From Morella rubra (Eukaryota > Streptophyta > Magnoliopsida > Fagales > Myricaceae): a stretch of 64,000 nt of DNA. Below are positions 10,048 to 21,599 of this stretch, piece by piece. A program made the position numbers and the translations under genes. Each line of letters starts with the position of its first letter. Within the stretch, counting starts at the first letter, position 1. The stretch lies in assembly GCA_003952965.2 (NCBI GenBank), contig CM025853.1, positions 21,375,785 through 21,439,784 of the forward strand, read 5' to 3'. The notes beneath the pieces were generated by a model that made no database searches, was not told the DNA's origin, and saw nothing but the letters and a program-made list of their open reading frames with translations.

Positions 10048-12121
10048 TTTTTTTATCACACTTTCCCATTTTACCCATGTGAATCACTTTTACCCTAACA
10101 CCTTGCTGACACTCGCCCTTAGCATTCTCTGCAGCGCCGTTTACCTCCCTTCTCTTGTGCTGTGACTCTCCATTTGATACTCTTGGATTCTTGTAAAAAA
10201 AAAAACACTTGTTTAATCATCAACTCAGACTTGAAAAAGGTATGTTTCTTGACTTTTTTCTCATTTCTTTATGGACTATTTGGATTGTTTGATGGCCTTG
10301 TGGTCCTGCATGATGGGTGTGGCAACACTTTTATTGGATTTTTGTGTTTAGTTTAGTTTAAGCATAAATTCTTATGGGTTTTGCTGCCAAAGTGTTTTTA
10401 AAGAGTTCTCTATGGTACCCATCAATTTTGGCACTTCATTTCAAGAGATTTACAAAGTTTTCAAAATCTAAGGTATATAATGTTTTGCCCCTTTTTCAAA
10501 AACTTGCTAAATGGTTATGTATTTCTTTATCATTTTCCATGTGTTTCTCATGCTATTAACTTCATTTATTAATCTAGATTCACTCTATATGCCGATTATT
10601 AGAAGTATTTGAAATCTAAGCTTTCAAAATTTTCCCACTTTTCAAATAAGCTAACTTTTGAAAAATTACTTATCTATCTCATTAATAATTGCTTTTATGA
10701 AGTGTAATGGGTCAGCAACAATTATAATTTAACTCTAAAATGCAGATTTCATTAACAAAATTGTTAAGTTAGTGACAATGTGTCTTTGGGTTAAGTGTAT
10801 AAAATGATTGGGGAGATAGTTTAAATTGTTTAAAACATGTGGGTCAATTAGTAAAAATGAGAAATTTGCAATATTGGAAATCTAAGTTTTGATAACCCTG
10901 TAAGCATATATTTAATGGGTCATTCATAATAAGTTGCTTTGTAAATTCAGTTGTCATATTCTTTAAGGAACATATATGATATCTTAGTTGCTTGATATAC
11001 AATGTATCTTGGAGGATTGGATAATTACAATTTATGCTTTAGGGTCCCATAAATATTTTGTTTTGGTATCAAAATTTTTTTTTGGTTAGGAAAACAACAG
11101 CTATAGATATTTTGTTATTAAAAATTCTGATTGAATTAGTATAGTATTTCTTTTCAATAATGGGATGGCTTAAAAGTTCATATGTCAAAATTAAGTAAGA
11201 ATTACTTGATTTATTCACTATCTGGCATAGTTGACTTGGATTTTTTTTGAAAAATGATTTTGAACTAAAGAATATAAATATTCGGATTACACATAATTCA
11301 TGAAACTTTTTATTATTTCAGTTCATAATTTATTCGTATAAGTTTGTGCTGAAATACTATATAATTTTCTATGTGAAAAACAATGTGCATTTCTTTATCA
11401 CTATATTCTCTGTTGGATATATGACTATATATTTTCTGCTGCATTGAATAATATGCTATTCAGATAATTTCAATAACATGGTGTTTTTTTTTTTGCCGAA
11501 TTTAATATTTTGTTTGATGTGTGATTTTTATAATGATAAAGTGATGCTGTAAGTGGGTTCTCTTTAAGGTCTATATGCTCTTTTAAAAAATACGTCTATC
11601 ACATGTTTATTGGTCCACGAATACTATATTGCAAGTGCTCTGATGAATTTTTGCTAAGTATTTTAACTGGGCTTTTAATGGATGACACGTGTTAGTTCAT
11701 AGTATTTTCTGCTGAACTATGTTGTTCTGTTTTGATGAAATTCTTAATTGGATTTTCTTGAGTGTAGTATTTTGTTAAATTGGTATAATTATATTGAAGT
11801 GTATTTCATTTGTTTCACTTCTTTATATACGGGTTGCACATAATTGCCTTTTACTAGTTATTCCAATATGAATAATTTGTTTCCTATTGATTCATTTCTA
11901 GTTATTGTCTTTATTGATGAGAGACAAGGTATGTTGGTTGGAGACATAATTTTGATTTTTCTCCTTTGGCCTCCTTCTTGACAAAAAGGGGAGAAGTTGA
12001 TGACAGTACAATACTACGTTGTTAGCTGTTGATACTAATGGTCATTTGACATATGTAGAATAAGTGCTTATATTGCTTGTGTTGTAATATTTGGGTGGTC
12101 TATTATAATAGTTTTACACAG

Positions 12122-12232
12122 ATGGTTGAGGGTCCTGAAAGTTCTGACTCGCCTTTTGATGATGAGGACGACGAACCTTTTGATAGAGAGGCTACTGCCC
12201 ATTTCTATTTTGATGCTGACGACTCCGACTAG
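12122..12232 (+). CDS. Small acidic open frame (36 aa) in the retrotransposon spacer
   Basis: ATG to TAG encodes a peptide dominated by Asp and Glu, including DDEDDEPFDREATAHF. The ATG directly follows a CAG, so it could equally be the start of a 3' exon. It ends 30 bp before a purine tract. I recognise no family. It could be a remnant of a third Sirevirus reading frame or chance; its composition differs from the AT-rich spacer around it. Confidence 0.3.
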   Translation: MVEGPESSDSPFDDEDDEPFDREATAHFYFDADDSD

Positions 12233-13019
12233 TTCTCTTTGGCTCCCTTCTCGACAAAAGGGGGAGTAGTATGGTTATTTTGTTGGATTATCTATTGATC
12301 TGTTGCACCTTTGTTGAACTTTTAGTGTTCCTTATGTTCTGCTGAACTTTGAACTTTTATTGTTTCTTATGTTCTGCTGAACCTTGAACGTTTCTTGTTC
12401 CTTATGTTCTGCTGAACCTTTATTGTCCCTATGTTGATCTGCTGAACTTCTATTATTCCTATGTTATATGTTGTTCTTATAAACTAGTTGGTTGGGATTA
12501 TAACTAGAGTTGGATTGTTGGATTGTTGGACTGCTGGATTGTTGGATTGCCCGATTAGGAAATGGATACATTTTGCTTGTGGAGTTTAGAAGTGTCTATT
12601 TCGCTTGTGATTGGTATTGAGGGAAGTATATGAGTTCTTTATTTTGCTGACTTGTTGCATTGATTGATTAGCATGAGGTGTTGATTATAATTTTGCTTAT
12701 ATTGAATAAACATGCTAACACATAGGGGGAGAGTCCTTCTATCTTCTCTCTATCTTGGAAGGGATACTCGTCTTAGGGGGAGAGAAGTATTCCTAAAATG
12801 CTATAATTAACTCCTATTGCTTTGATGAATTTTAATCTAATAAGATTAAAGACTATGTTTTGTTGAGTTGTTTGCTGCAGGTATTTGGAAATCTTAGGAA
12901 TTTATAGAATAGGCTATAATAGAGTTCATAGGATTGTCATATGTAAATGGGTTCTGTGGTGGTGATCAACAGAATCCATGTCCTTGGGGTTGGGATTTTT
13001 GTTTGTCATGAAGTTAGCC

Positions 13020-13463
13020 AAAGGGGGAGATTGTTAGGGAATATTTTAGTTGGTTATACTTCACATGTAATTTAGTTTATTTCCTGAGATATTAAGGTGT
13101 TTCGAAGCTTCTATGAAGAATTGAAGATAGCAGTAAAAAGATGAGTTTTTACCCAGAAATGTCAAGTTAGCTGGAAGTCAGACGCAAGTCAGATAGAAGC
13201 GCGATTTGGGGCACTACAGCAACAGAATTTGGTTAGTCCATTTTTAAATAAATTTATGACGTCAAGAAATAACCAAAAAGCCTAGAACCTTTCACTTTAA
13301 CCGTGAGTCACCCTCAGCATATAACCCCTTGATTCTATTTTTCATCTAGAACTTAGAGAGCTTAGAAAAATTCAGATATGGAGCTTTGAACGTAAAACCC
13401 TCTCTAGAAACCTTCTGAGCCCTTTTTTCTAAGCCTTCGAGTGTATGAACTGAGAATGGAGCC
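13020..13463 (+). repeat. Polypurine tract and first part of the 3' LTR (Copia derivative)
   Basis: AAAGGGGGAGAT (13020-13031) is followed by TGTTAGGGAATATTTTAG, the LTR start. The LTR is cut at 13463 by the Gypsy element and resumes at 19658. The purine tract primes plus-strand synthesis. Confidence 0.8.
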
Positions 13464-14265
13464 TGATGTGAACCTCGCCAAGAATAACGAGACCTAACAA
13501 CAAAAGGGAATCCAAGATCGTTCTTGGACTGATTCGAATGGAAGACCTCGACCCGTTGTTTATGAAAACAAGAACCTCGGTATAAGGAAGACGCCACAAA
13601 CGGTGATGGAAATTCCGTTTGATAAGTCAAGTTGAACGCCACGGGAAATCCCGATAAGTTCGAGTAGTTCTTCAAAGAACCAAAGAGAATTAATCCTCAC
13701 AATTTTGATTAAGCAATGTCTGCCGAATTACAAAGCAAAGGCTCCTATTTAAAGGCTAAATGTTACAAGGAAAATAACCCTAATAGGAAACCTAATTAAA
13801 CCCGAAATTAGATAAGGAAATAAAGCCTAACACGCCTAAAACAAAACACACTAAAAAGGCAATAAAGTTGGCGCCTACAAGAGCCAAGAAAGGAAACAAA
13901 ATGGCGCCTAAAAAGAGCTCAATAAGGAAAAGGTGTTGGGCGTCCAAAAGAAGTGCAAGCCATAAAAGGAAGGATTTGGGCGCCTAGAATAGAGATCCTT
14001 CTAGAAGAGCCCCAAAAATATTTCTTTCCAACTTGAAGCTGATTTGGGCGCCTAGAATAGAGATCCTTCTAGAACTTGAATCAAATTGACAATCCTTTGT
14101 GGTTCACGTGGATCTTGTTCAATGGGCCTCCATGAATTTGCTTGAGCCCATGCCTCTTGAATTAGCCCGTTGAGTAACTCTTTAAACTTCTTGGCTCGTG
14201 CCCTCGTAACCGGCCCAATGGGAACTTGAATTGGATCCTTCGACAATGCTCCTTGATTTCCATCA
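13464..14265 (-). repeat. 3' LTR of the Gypsy element, with internal tandem duplication
   Basis: It contains the 34-bp phrase starting 'gatttgggcgcctagaatag' twice (near 13974 and 14041). The other LTR has it once, which accounts for the 65-bp size difference. Minus-strand frame 14052-14246 encodes GPVTRARAKKFKELLNGL, a continuation of Pol into the LTR. Confidence 0.85.
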
Positions 14266-15273
14266 TTCCCTCCTCTTGAAAGGATTTGCCCTCAAATCTT
14301 CACCTACATCAAAAGGACTCAAATCAGTAACATTAAAAGTGGCACTTACATGATACTCACCAGGTAAATCTAGCTTATAGGCGTTATCATTGATGCGCTC
14401 GAGGACTTGGAAAGGACCATCCCCTCTTGGGAGCAATTTGGAACATCTTTTATGCCGGAATCTTTCTTTTCTCATATGCAGCCAAACCCAAGGTTCAAAA
14501 ACTATCTTGTGAAGCGTCATCCTTGTTGGCTTGTTTTGCATACTAGCACTCCATTGTTCACATACAAATTTGATGACACATATACCACATATTCGTTCAA
14601 CATCTCGTTTCATGTGAGGCCAATAGAAGTGTTCTTGCAAAATAGCTAAAGTTTTTGCAACTCCAAAATGTCCCATTAACCCTCCACCATGTGATTCTTC
14701 CCTCAATGAACAATTAGGCACGCATAACTTATTCTCTCGAAATAGGAATCCATCAAGCCTAAAGAACTTACCACATGCAATTTTCTCACAAGCCCGATAT
14801 TCCTCACAAAATTCGTGGTCATCAGAGTATAAATTTTTAATATGCTCAAAACCAAGCAACTTTGCATCTAGTGTGGAGAGTAAAGCATACCTGCGAGAAA
14901 GGGCATCGGCTACCACATTCTCCTTACCTTGCTTATACCGAATGACGTATGGAAACGTCTCAATGAACTCCACCCAACGCGCATGCCTTTTGTTTAGCTT
15001 GTGTTGGCCCTTCAAGTGTTTCAAGGACTCATGATCGGTGTGAATCACGAACTCCTTAGGCCATAGGTAGTGCTGCCACGTCTCTAAAGCACGAACCAAT
15101 GCATACAACTCCTTATCATAAGTTGGTAGTTTAAGGCTGTCCTGCTTAATTTCTCGCTGAAATATGCAAGTGGTCGTCCTTCTTGCATAAGACGGCGCCA
15201 ATGCCAATACCTGAAGCATCACATTCAATTTCAAACGTTTTGGAAAAGTTAGGTAAAGACAATAAAGGAGCAT
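14052..15273 (-). pseudogene. Gypsy pol: RNase H end, integrase fragment and C-terminal tail
   Basis: Reading down the minus strand, the RNase H end is seen first ([20 protein letters not shown] and [13 protein letters not shown]). The connection ends with [11 protein letters not shown]. The integrase zinc-binding region follows ([20 protein letters not shown]). The sequence then jumps from ERICGICV straight to the far C-terminus ([20 protein letters not shown], then [10 protein letters not shown]). The whole DDE catalytic core, normally well over 100 residues, is absent. After a frameshift beside the purine tract the reading continues into the LTR with GPVTRARAKK, a tail I associate with CRM-like chromoviruses. 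Integration would need enzyme supplied by another element. Confidence 0.8.
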
Positions 15274-15276
15274 TGG

Positions 15277-16818
15277 TCAGCTTCTCTTTAAGTAATTGAA
15301 ACGCCTTCTCTTGCTCGTCTCCCCATCGAAATCCAACGTCTTCTTGATCACTTCGGTAAGTGGTGCGGCTATGCTACTAAAGTCCTTCACGAAGCGCCGG
15401 TAGAAACTAGCAAGTCCGTGAAAACTACGAACATTACCTACACTCGTGGGACTCGGCCACTCTTTGATTGCACGTACCTTCTCTTCATCAACCTGTATAC
15501 CTTGGGAACTAACAACAAATCCCAAAAATACAAGCTTATCGGTGTAAAAAGTACACTTCTTCAGATTAGCAAACAACTTTTCTTTCCTAAGCACATCTAA
15601 AACAGATTTCAAATGTACTACATGATCGTCCACGTTTTTGCTATAAATGAGTATATCATCAAAGTAAACAACAACGAATCTACCTATAAATGCACGCAAA
15701 ACATGGTTCATAAGTCTCATAAAGGTGCTCGGAGCATTAGTCAAACCAAAAGGCATAACTAACCATTCATACAAACCATATTTTGTTTTAAAGGCGGTTT
15801 TCCACTCATCTCCTTCTTTTATCCTAATTTGATGATAACCACTCTTTAAATCAATTTTAGAAAATATGCAAGAACCATGCAGCTCATCTAACATATCATC
15901 TAAGCGAGGAATAGGATGACGATACTTTACCGTTATGTTGTTGATGGCTCGGCAATCAACGCACATTCTCCACGTCCCATCCTTCTTAGGTACAAGTAAA
16001 ACCGGGACCGCACATGGGCTCATGCTCTCCTTCACGTGCCCTTTCTCCAACAACTCACTTACTTGCCGTTGAAGCTCCTTTGTCTCCTCGGGATTGCTCC
16101 TATAAGCTGGTCGGTTTGGAATTGTTGCACCTGGAACAAAATCGATTTGATGTTCAATCCCTCGGATTGGAGGTAACCCATGTGGTGTTTCCTCTGGGAA
16201 GACATCCTCATATTCCTGCAAAAGAGAAACAACAGAACTAGGCAAAGCAAGGTCAAGTTCGTTAGTGTTTAAAAATGCCTCTTTGTACAAAAGTACAATC
16301 ATCGGCTGATTTGAAAGCATCGCTCGCTTGATCTCACTCACTTTTGCATAGAAATTCTTTTGTTTTCTCTCTGATTTTCTCTCAATGGCCGAACCTTGAT
16401 TTTCTCTCTCTTTTTTGTCGGCCTCTCTCGGATTTTCACTCTCTCTCTGATTTTCACTCTTTTTCTTTTTCTCACTCTCTTTCTTTTGCTCACTCTCCTT
16501 TTGCAATCTCACTTGATCCTCATATACTTGCTGGGGTGTCAATGGTACAAGAGTGATTGGCCGTTGATTGAGTACAAAAGAGTACTTGTTCGTAAAGCCA
16601 TCATGCTTCACATGTCTATCGAACTGCCACGGACGCCCTAGCAATAAGTGTCCCGCTTGCATCGGTACTACATCACACAACACTTCATCTTCGTACTTAC
16701 CGATTCGAAAAGCAACTAACACTTGCTTGTTCACCCTTATCTCTCCACTATCATTCAGCCATTGCAACTTGTACGGCCTAGGGTGTTTTAACATGGGCAA
16801 TCCCAATTTTTCCACCAT
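15277..16818 (-). pseudogene. Gypsy pol: protease end and reverse transcriptase
   Basis: The aspartic-protease region shows HLLLGRPWQFDR; its active-site DGGSCTN triplet lies just upstream in another frame. A charged Lys/Glu-rich linker follows. The reverse transcriptase is well kept, with PVLLVPKKDGTWRMCVDCRA, FSKIDLKSGYHQIR, MPFGLTNAPSTFMRLMN and the catalytic YFDDILIYS. A frameshift near 15280-15330 separates it from RNase H. The polymerase motifs look intact although the complete polyprotein cannot be read through. Confidence 0.85.
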
Positions 16819-18169
16819 GATTGTGCTTGCAACATTAGTACAACTACCACCATCAATAATGACACTACATACCTTGTCTTTAACGTAGCACCTAGTGTGA
16901 AAGATGTTCTCCCGCTGTACTTCATCATCTCTTTTGCTTGCAAGCTCAAAGCTCTCCTCGCCACCAATGTCAGTGCACTAGGGGCTAAATATTCCTCCTC
17001 GACAACATCCTCCAATGGCGGCATTTCGTCGGTGTCGGAATCCTCATCATCGGTCACAATTTCTCCATTGTCTCGTAATACCATGACTTGCCTATTTGGG
17101 CATTGACTTGCTATGTGGCCTCTACCCTGACATTTAAAACATTTAATATCACGATTCCTAGAGGTAGAAGCTTCGGTTTTACCTTGAGGAACGTGGCTGG
17201 TGGTCACGGGCTTGGCTCGGGTTTGGACATTTGTGATTTGTCCAATGGCTTGGTATGACTCGGTTTCCAAGAAGTAGAACTGGAGCTATGGCCTGAACGT
17301 ATCCCACTCCCTCTCTTGAGTTGTTGCTCCACTTTGATAGCCATATGCACCATATCTTCCATCTCCACATAATGTTGCATCTCTACCTTGTCGTGAATCT
17401 CCCTATTTAACCCAAGTAGAAATCTAGCCATTGTAGCCTCTCGATCCTCCTCAACATTTGCACGGATCATGGCAATCTCCATCTCCTTATAGTAATCTTC
17501 TACGCTTCGGCTCCCTTGTCGAAGACCTTGTAGCTTTTTGTACAACTCTCGGTAGTAGTAGCTTGGAACGAACCGCTTCCTCATCACTACTTTCATCTCC
17601 TCCCATGTGTCTATCGGTCGTTCTCTATTCCGCCTCCTATTTATCACAAGCTGATCCCACCAAGTTATAGCATAATCAGAAAATTCAATCACGGCTAATT
17701 TTACCTTCTTTATCTCGGAGTAGTTGTAACAATCAAACACGAACTCCATCTTCTTCTCCCACTCAAGATATGCTTCAGGGTCAGATCTACCTTGAAAGGA
17801 CGGAATCTTCATCTTAATACCACCCAAGTTGTTATCTTCCCGATTCCTAGCTTCTCTAACTCGCCCTCCATGTCGCCTATAGCCAACAATAGAATCCCGC
17901 TCCTCTTCTTCCTCAAAACCAGATCCATAAGGCTCTTCATCCTCCACCCTCGCCTCCCTCCGTGGAACTCTTTCCCGTCTACGGAAATTGGGGCCGTTTT
18001 GGGGTTGCATCTCAACTGAATTCTCCATCCGATCTATCCGTTCGTGAACTTGCTCCATTTCAAACTTCATCATACGCCTCATCTCGCTCACCATGGCCTC
18101 CATAAACACCTTCGGATCAGCTAGTGTCGTAGCATCGTTGGACACGCTCTTACCACTATTGTGAGACAT
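16788..18169 (-). pseudogene. Gypsy gag with CCHC zinc knuckle
   Basis: I chose the ATG at 18169 (MSHNSGKSVSNDATT) as the likely start; the frame is open further upstream to 18259, but that part looks like leader. The retrotransposon Gag domain is clear: YSEIKKVKLAVIEFSDYAI, TWEEMKVVMRKRFVPSYYYR and FLLGLNREIHDKVE. A frameshift at about 17204-17270 separates this from the nucleocapsid part with CFKCQGRGHIASQC (CCHC). A second shift near 16930 precedes the protease. It forms the capsid of the virus-like particle in intact relatives. Confidence 0.8.
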
Positions 18170-18906
18170 GGTTGCTGCAAAAACAAAGTTAGAAAGAAAA
18201 AAATAAAAGGACCTCACGATTCTCTCCCTTACGTGTTTACACTCAAGGATGTGGATCACTCTTCACTCGTGTTTCACTCAAAAATACACGGCTTTTACCC
18301 TCTAATGTTCTCACCACTCTTGCCTTTTTCCACTCGGTAATTCTCTTGCGGTTCTTTTGAAACTAAACAAACAACTCAAAGATTTCCAGCGACAATTCAC
18401 CAAGAACTAATCAAGGAATTTCAGGAATAGCAAGAAGATAAAGAATTATCAAGAAAGCAAGAATAAAAGGAACACGATTGATTGGAATTTCAGAAACTAG
18501 AACAATAAAGATTTGTCACAAGATAAAAAAAAATACTTGCTTGGGGTAAGGTGATTTTCAGACTAACAGGAACCTCAATATATGGAAACAAACGAAATTT
18601 TTTTGGAGTCTCTTTCTCTTTTCCTTTGATGGTCAGCAACTATCTTTTCATAACATCATCAGATCTCAAAATAGCTTGGAGATATCAAATAAGAACACAC
18701 TTTTAGACATGAACTAGAATAACCAACGTTGGAAGAAAGAGGTAAAGAAATTTCGGCTAAGAAGAGTAAGGTGATGTGAACCAAATTGAAAGGAAACAAA
18801 GAAACGAAATTTGAAAGGTAGGCAAAGGATGTGAACGGCTAAAAGAAAGAAACAAAGGAACGAAAACAAAAATTAAAGGATAGGCAAACCTGAACTAGAA
18901 ACCAAA

Positions 18907-18918
18907 GCTCTGATACCA
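18907..18918 (-). promoter_or_regulatory. Primer-binding site of the Gypsy element
   Basis: GCTCTGATACCA on the plus strand is TGGTATCAGAGC on the element strand, two bases from the LTR edge at 18921. It fixes the element's orientation. Confidence 0.85.
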
Positions 18919-18920
18919 AA

Positions 18921-19657
18921 TGATGTGAACCTCGCCAAGAATAACGAGACCCAACAACGAAAGGGAACCCAAGATCGTTCTAGGACTGATTCGAATGGAA
19001 GACCTCGACCCGTTGTTTATGAAAACAAGAACCTCGGTATAAGGAAGACGCCACAAACGGTGATGGAAATTCCGTTTGATAAGTCAAGTTGAACGCCACG
19101 GGAAATCCCGATAAGTTCGAGTAGTTCTTCAAAGAACCAAAGAGAATTAATCCTCACAATTTTGATTAAGCAATGTCTGCCGAATTACAAAGCAAAGGCT
19201 CCTATTTAAAGGCTAAACGTTACAAGGAAAATAACCCTAACAAGGAAACCTAATTAAACCCGAAATTAGCTAAGGAAATAAAGCCTAACACGCCTAAAAC
19301 AAAACACACTAAAAAGGCAATAAAGTTGGCGCCTACAAGAGCCAAGAAAGGAAACAAAATGGCGCCTAAAATAAGAGCTCAATAAGGAAAAAGGTGTTGG
19401 GAGTCCAAAAGAAGTGCAAGCCATAAAAGGAAGGATTTGGGCGCCTAGAATAGAGATCCTTCTAGAACTTGAATCAAATTGACAATCCTTTGTGGTTCAC
19501 GTGGATCTTGTTCAATGGGCCTCCATGAATTTGCTTGAGCCCATGCCTCTTGAATTAGCCCGTTGAGTAACTCTTTAAACTTCTTGGCTCGTGCCCTCGT
19601 AACCGGCCCAATGGAACTTGAACTGGATCCTTCGACAATGCTCCTTGATTTCCATCA
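18921..19657 (-). repeat. 5' LTR of the Gypsy element
   Basis: It runs TGATGTGAACC...CCATCA on the plus strand and matches 13464-14265 apart from the missing second copy of the 34-bp phrase and scattered substitutions. The region 18170-18900 between it and gag is untranslated leader. Confidence 0.85.
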
Positions 19658-20409
19658 TTGCCTTGAAGATAAAACCCCTCTCTTTAGGATTCTTAGTTCA
19701 ATAGATTGATCACCTTGGTTATTTTCTCAAAAAAGATTCAAGACTTTCAGAGGTTGCTGAAATCTTGAAGATCCAAGTGCCAAGTTTGTGCGTTTGCAGT
19801 TGTTGCGAGTTCGCAATGGAGGACGGCAAGGTATGAATAGCTAGGTAAACATAGTTAGCTTTTTTAATGGATTAGAGGTTCTAAATCCCTGAATTGGAGC
19901 AGATCCGAATGTTGTAGTTCGGGTAAGAAAACAAGTGTGTTAGACTAGGATGTTGGGTATTCTTGAGTCTATAGATCACTTTGTATTTCGGGTTTGAAAA
20001 GCTAGTGAAATTGTCACCTGGCCTACGGGCCCGGAGATTTTTTTCTCTTGAAATTTGTTTTCAAGAGATTTTCTCTTCGTAACCAAAAGATTTGTGTCTT
20101 TTTGTAGTGATTGATCTGTTAATATTGTTCTTGATTAAAGTATTAATAATCGTGAACAACAAGCTGGATTTTTTAGATGTTCTTGGTTTTAGAATCTTGG
20201 ATATACTTTCAAAATTAATTGATTTATATCGTGTTTGATTATTTACATTGCTGTTAACGTGTGTTTAAAAATTCTAATAAGTTCTTGTGTAGCCTGTGCA
20301 GAAAAAGTCTTGTCAAATTTAAGTAGTTTGAAAGATTAAGTTGCAGAACCTATTCAACCCCCCTCTAGGTTCGGTTGGTGTTGTATTGAGTCTTAAATCA
20401 TTCCGTTCA
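19658..20409 (+). repeat. Second part of the Copia 3' LTR
   Basis: It continues the LTR broken at 13463 and matches the 5' LTR through to CATTCCGTTCA. DEFL-unit 3' flank begins immediately at 20410 (cttgggcatcgactcc). Confidence 0.8.
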
Positions 20410-21187
20410 CTTGGGCATCGACTCCTTTGTAATATTTTGTTATTCCAAGCAATGAGTTTCAAGTTTCTTCTTTCATCCACAAACTTATACAAGAAGTTAT
20501 GGTGGGATTTGGGATCGTGATGATCTCTTACACATGTAGAATGTTATTAACCCAATACATATCGGAGGTTTTCAACATAATGGGTACAAATCAAGACATG
20601 TTAGTATGCATGCATTAATTTCTCATTTCATACCAAAGGTAGCAACTGGTCAATCCCCTGGCATTTAGCATAAGTGGGCTGGGCTCCGTTATTTTTAATA
20701 ACGAAGTAGGTTTGAGTGAGATTTTGTACCAAAATGACAAACTCAGTGGGTTTTGAAATTTTTTTTTTTAATACACTTTTCATCGACAAACTATCTTAGG
20801 TTTTGCACTTTGCACCAGCTTCTGTCAAATTTTTAGTCACTTTGCACCCTCCATCTGACCATAATATACCCTCGATAATTTAATGAATTTAGCACAATTA
20901 ATATCTTCCAATATATATGCAATGTGGGTCAAGGGCATTATTGTTTTTTTAGTCTAAAAAATTTGACAAACGGTGAAAATTGTATTCATATCCTTTTTTT
21001 TAAACCCAATGAGGCTTTTGAAAATGAGCTAAAACCTAGTGAGTGACATGTAATTTTTCCTAATTTTAATTAGGAGTAAACATCTATTCAACCCCTATAA
21101 GTGTTAATTAATTGGGTCTAAACCGAGATTTTTCTAAATGTTTTGGATGATAGAAGAGAAGATCTAACCTATTGTATTGAAGTAAGA
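20410..21187. repeat. Orphan DEFL-unit 3' flank
   Basis: It runs parallel to 2430-3290 (unit A) and 57755-58620, including a shortened copy of the foldback at about 20773-20985. No DEFL exon precedes it: the expected gene body is replaced by the Copia element, so the gene of this unit has been lost. Confidence 0.65.
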
Positions 21188-21599
21188 CATTACAAGAAAT
21201 GTCACTTTTGGTGACAATTTTTTGGGTGACAAATTAAAATTTGTCATTAAAAGTAAACTTTCAGCGACAAAATTAGCAAATTCGTCACTAAAAGTAAGTA
21301 AAGTCTAATAAAACTGTTCTAATGTCCCTAAATGCCTTCGCACGCTTTAATTGGGTGACAAACATGAATTCAGTCACAAAAACCTGACGGATATTATTTG
21401 TCACAAAAACAAAAAACCATTAGCACTTGAATTATCAGGTTCGAATGTTTTAATTTGGTGTCAAAATTAACTTATGTCACCAAAACAATCGTTCCCATGT
21501 TAAAATAACGTTTGAACGTTCTGCCGTAAGTGTAACTCTTCAGTATCACACGACCTCCCCTCGAAATTCTCTCTCTTTCACTCACGCTCCTAGTTTATC

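Larger units (their letters stand above)
9037..13019 (+). other. Non-coding spacer of the Copia derivative
   Basis: It is AT-rich with no pol similarity. It holds a foldback element (9540-10047), a small acidic open frame (12122-12232) and a series of polypurine-like tracts: aaaaaggggagaag near 11985, aaaagggggagtag near 12257, aggggga near 12724, taggggg near 12774, then the true tract at 13020. Such multiplied tracts before the 3' LTR are characteristic of Sireviruses. Two tracts are preceded by the same phrase (cttctygacaaaa), which suggests local duplication. Confidence 0.6.
13464..19657 (-). mobile_element. Gypsy (Ty3-type) retrotransposon, minus strand, internally deleted
   Basis: LTRs of 802 bp (13464-14265) and 737 bp (18921-19657) both run from TGATGTGAACC to TTTCCATCA on the plus strand. 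The minus-strand primer site (complement of TGGTATCAGAGC) is at 18907-18918; a purine tract is at 14266-14280. Gag, CCHC, protease, reverse transcriptase, RNase H and parts of integrase are present in that order, with frameshifts, and the integrase core is missing. Flanking five-mers gagcc and ttgcc match at three of five bases. The LTRs are about 97% alike by eye, so this insertion is younger than its Copia host. Confidence 0.88.
6464..20409 (+). mobile_element. Sirevirus-like Copia retrotransposon derivative, gag-only, containing a nested Gypsy element
   Basis: The order is: partial 5' LTR (6464-7136), Met-tRNA primer site, gag remains (7184-9036), about 4 kb of non-coding spacer, polypurine tract (13020-13031) and 3' LTR (from 13032). 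The 3' LTR is interrupted by a Gypsy element and ends at 20409. The two LTR copies agree closely over 6464-7136 and 19731-20409. The 5' LTR lacks its first part, so no target duplication can be scored. No protease core, integrase, reverse transcriptase or RNase H was found, so any movement would need help from another element. Repeated purine tracts before the 3' LTR and a long coiled-coil Gag are traits of the Sirevirus lineage. The flanks belong to a DEFL unit. Confidence 0.8.

Noticed and set aside
16014-18019. Plus-strand open frames across the Gypsy element
   Set aside because: They are antisense shadows of well-supported minus-strand gag and pol domains.
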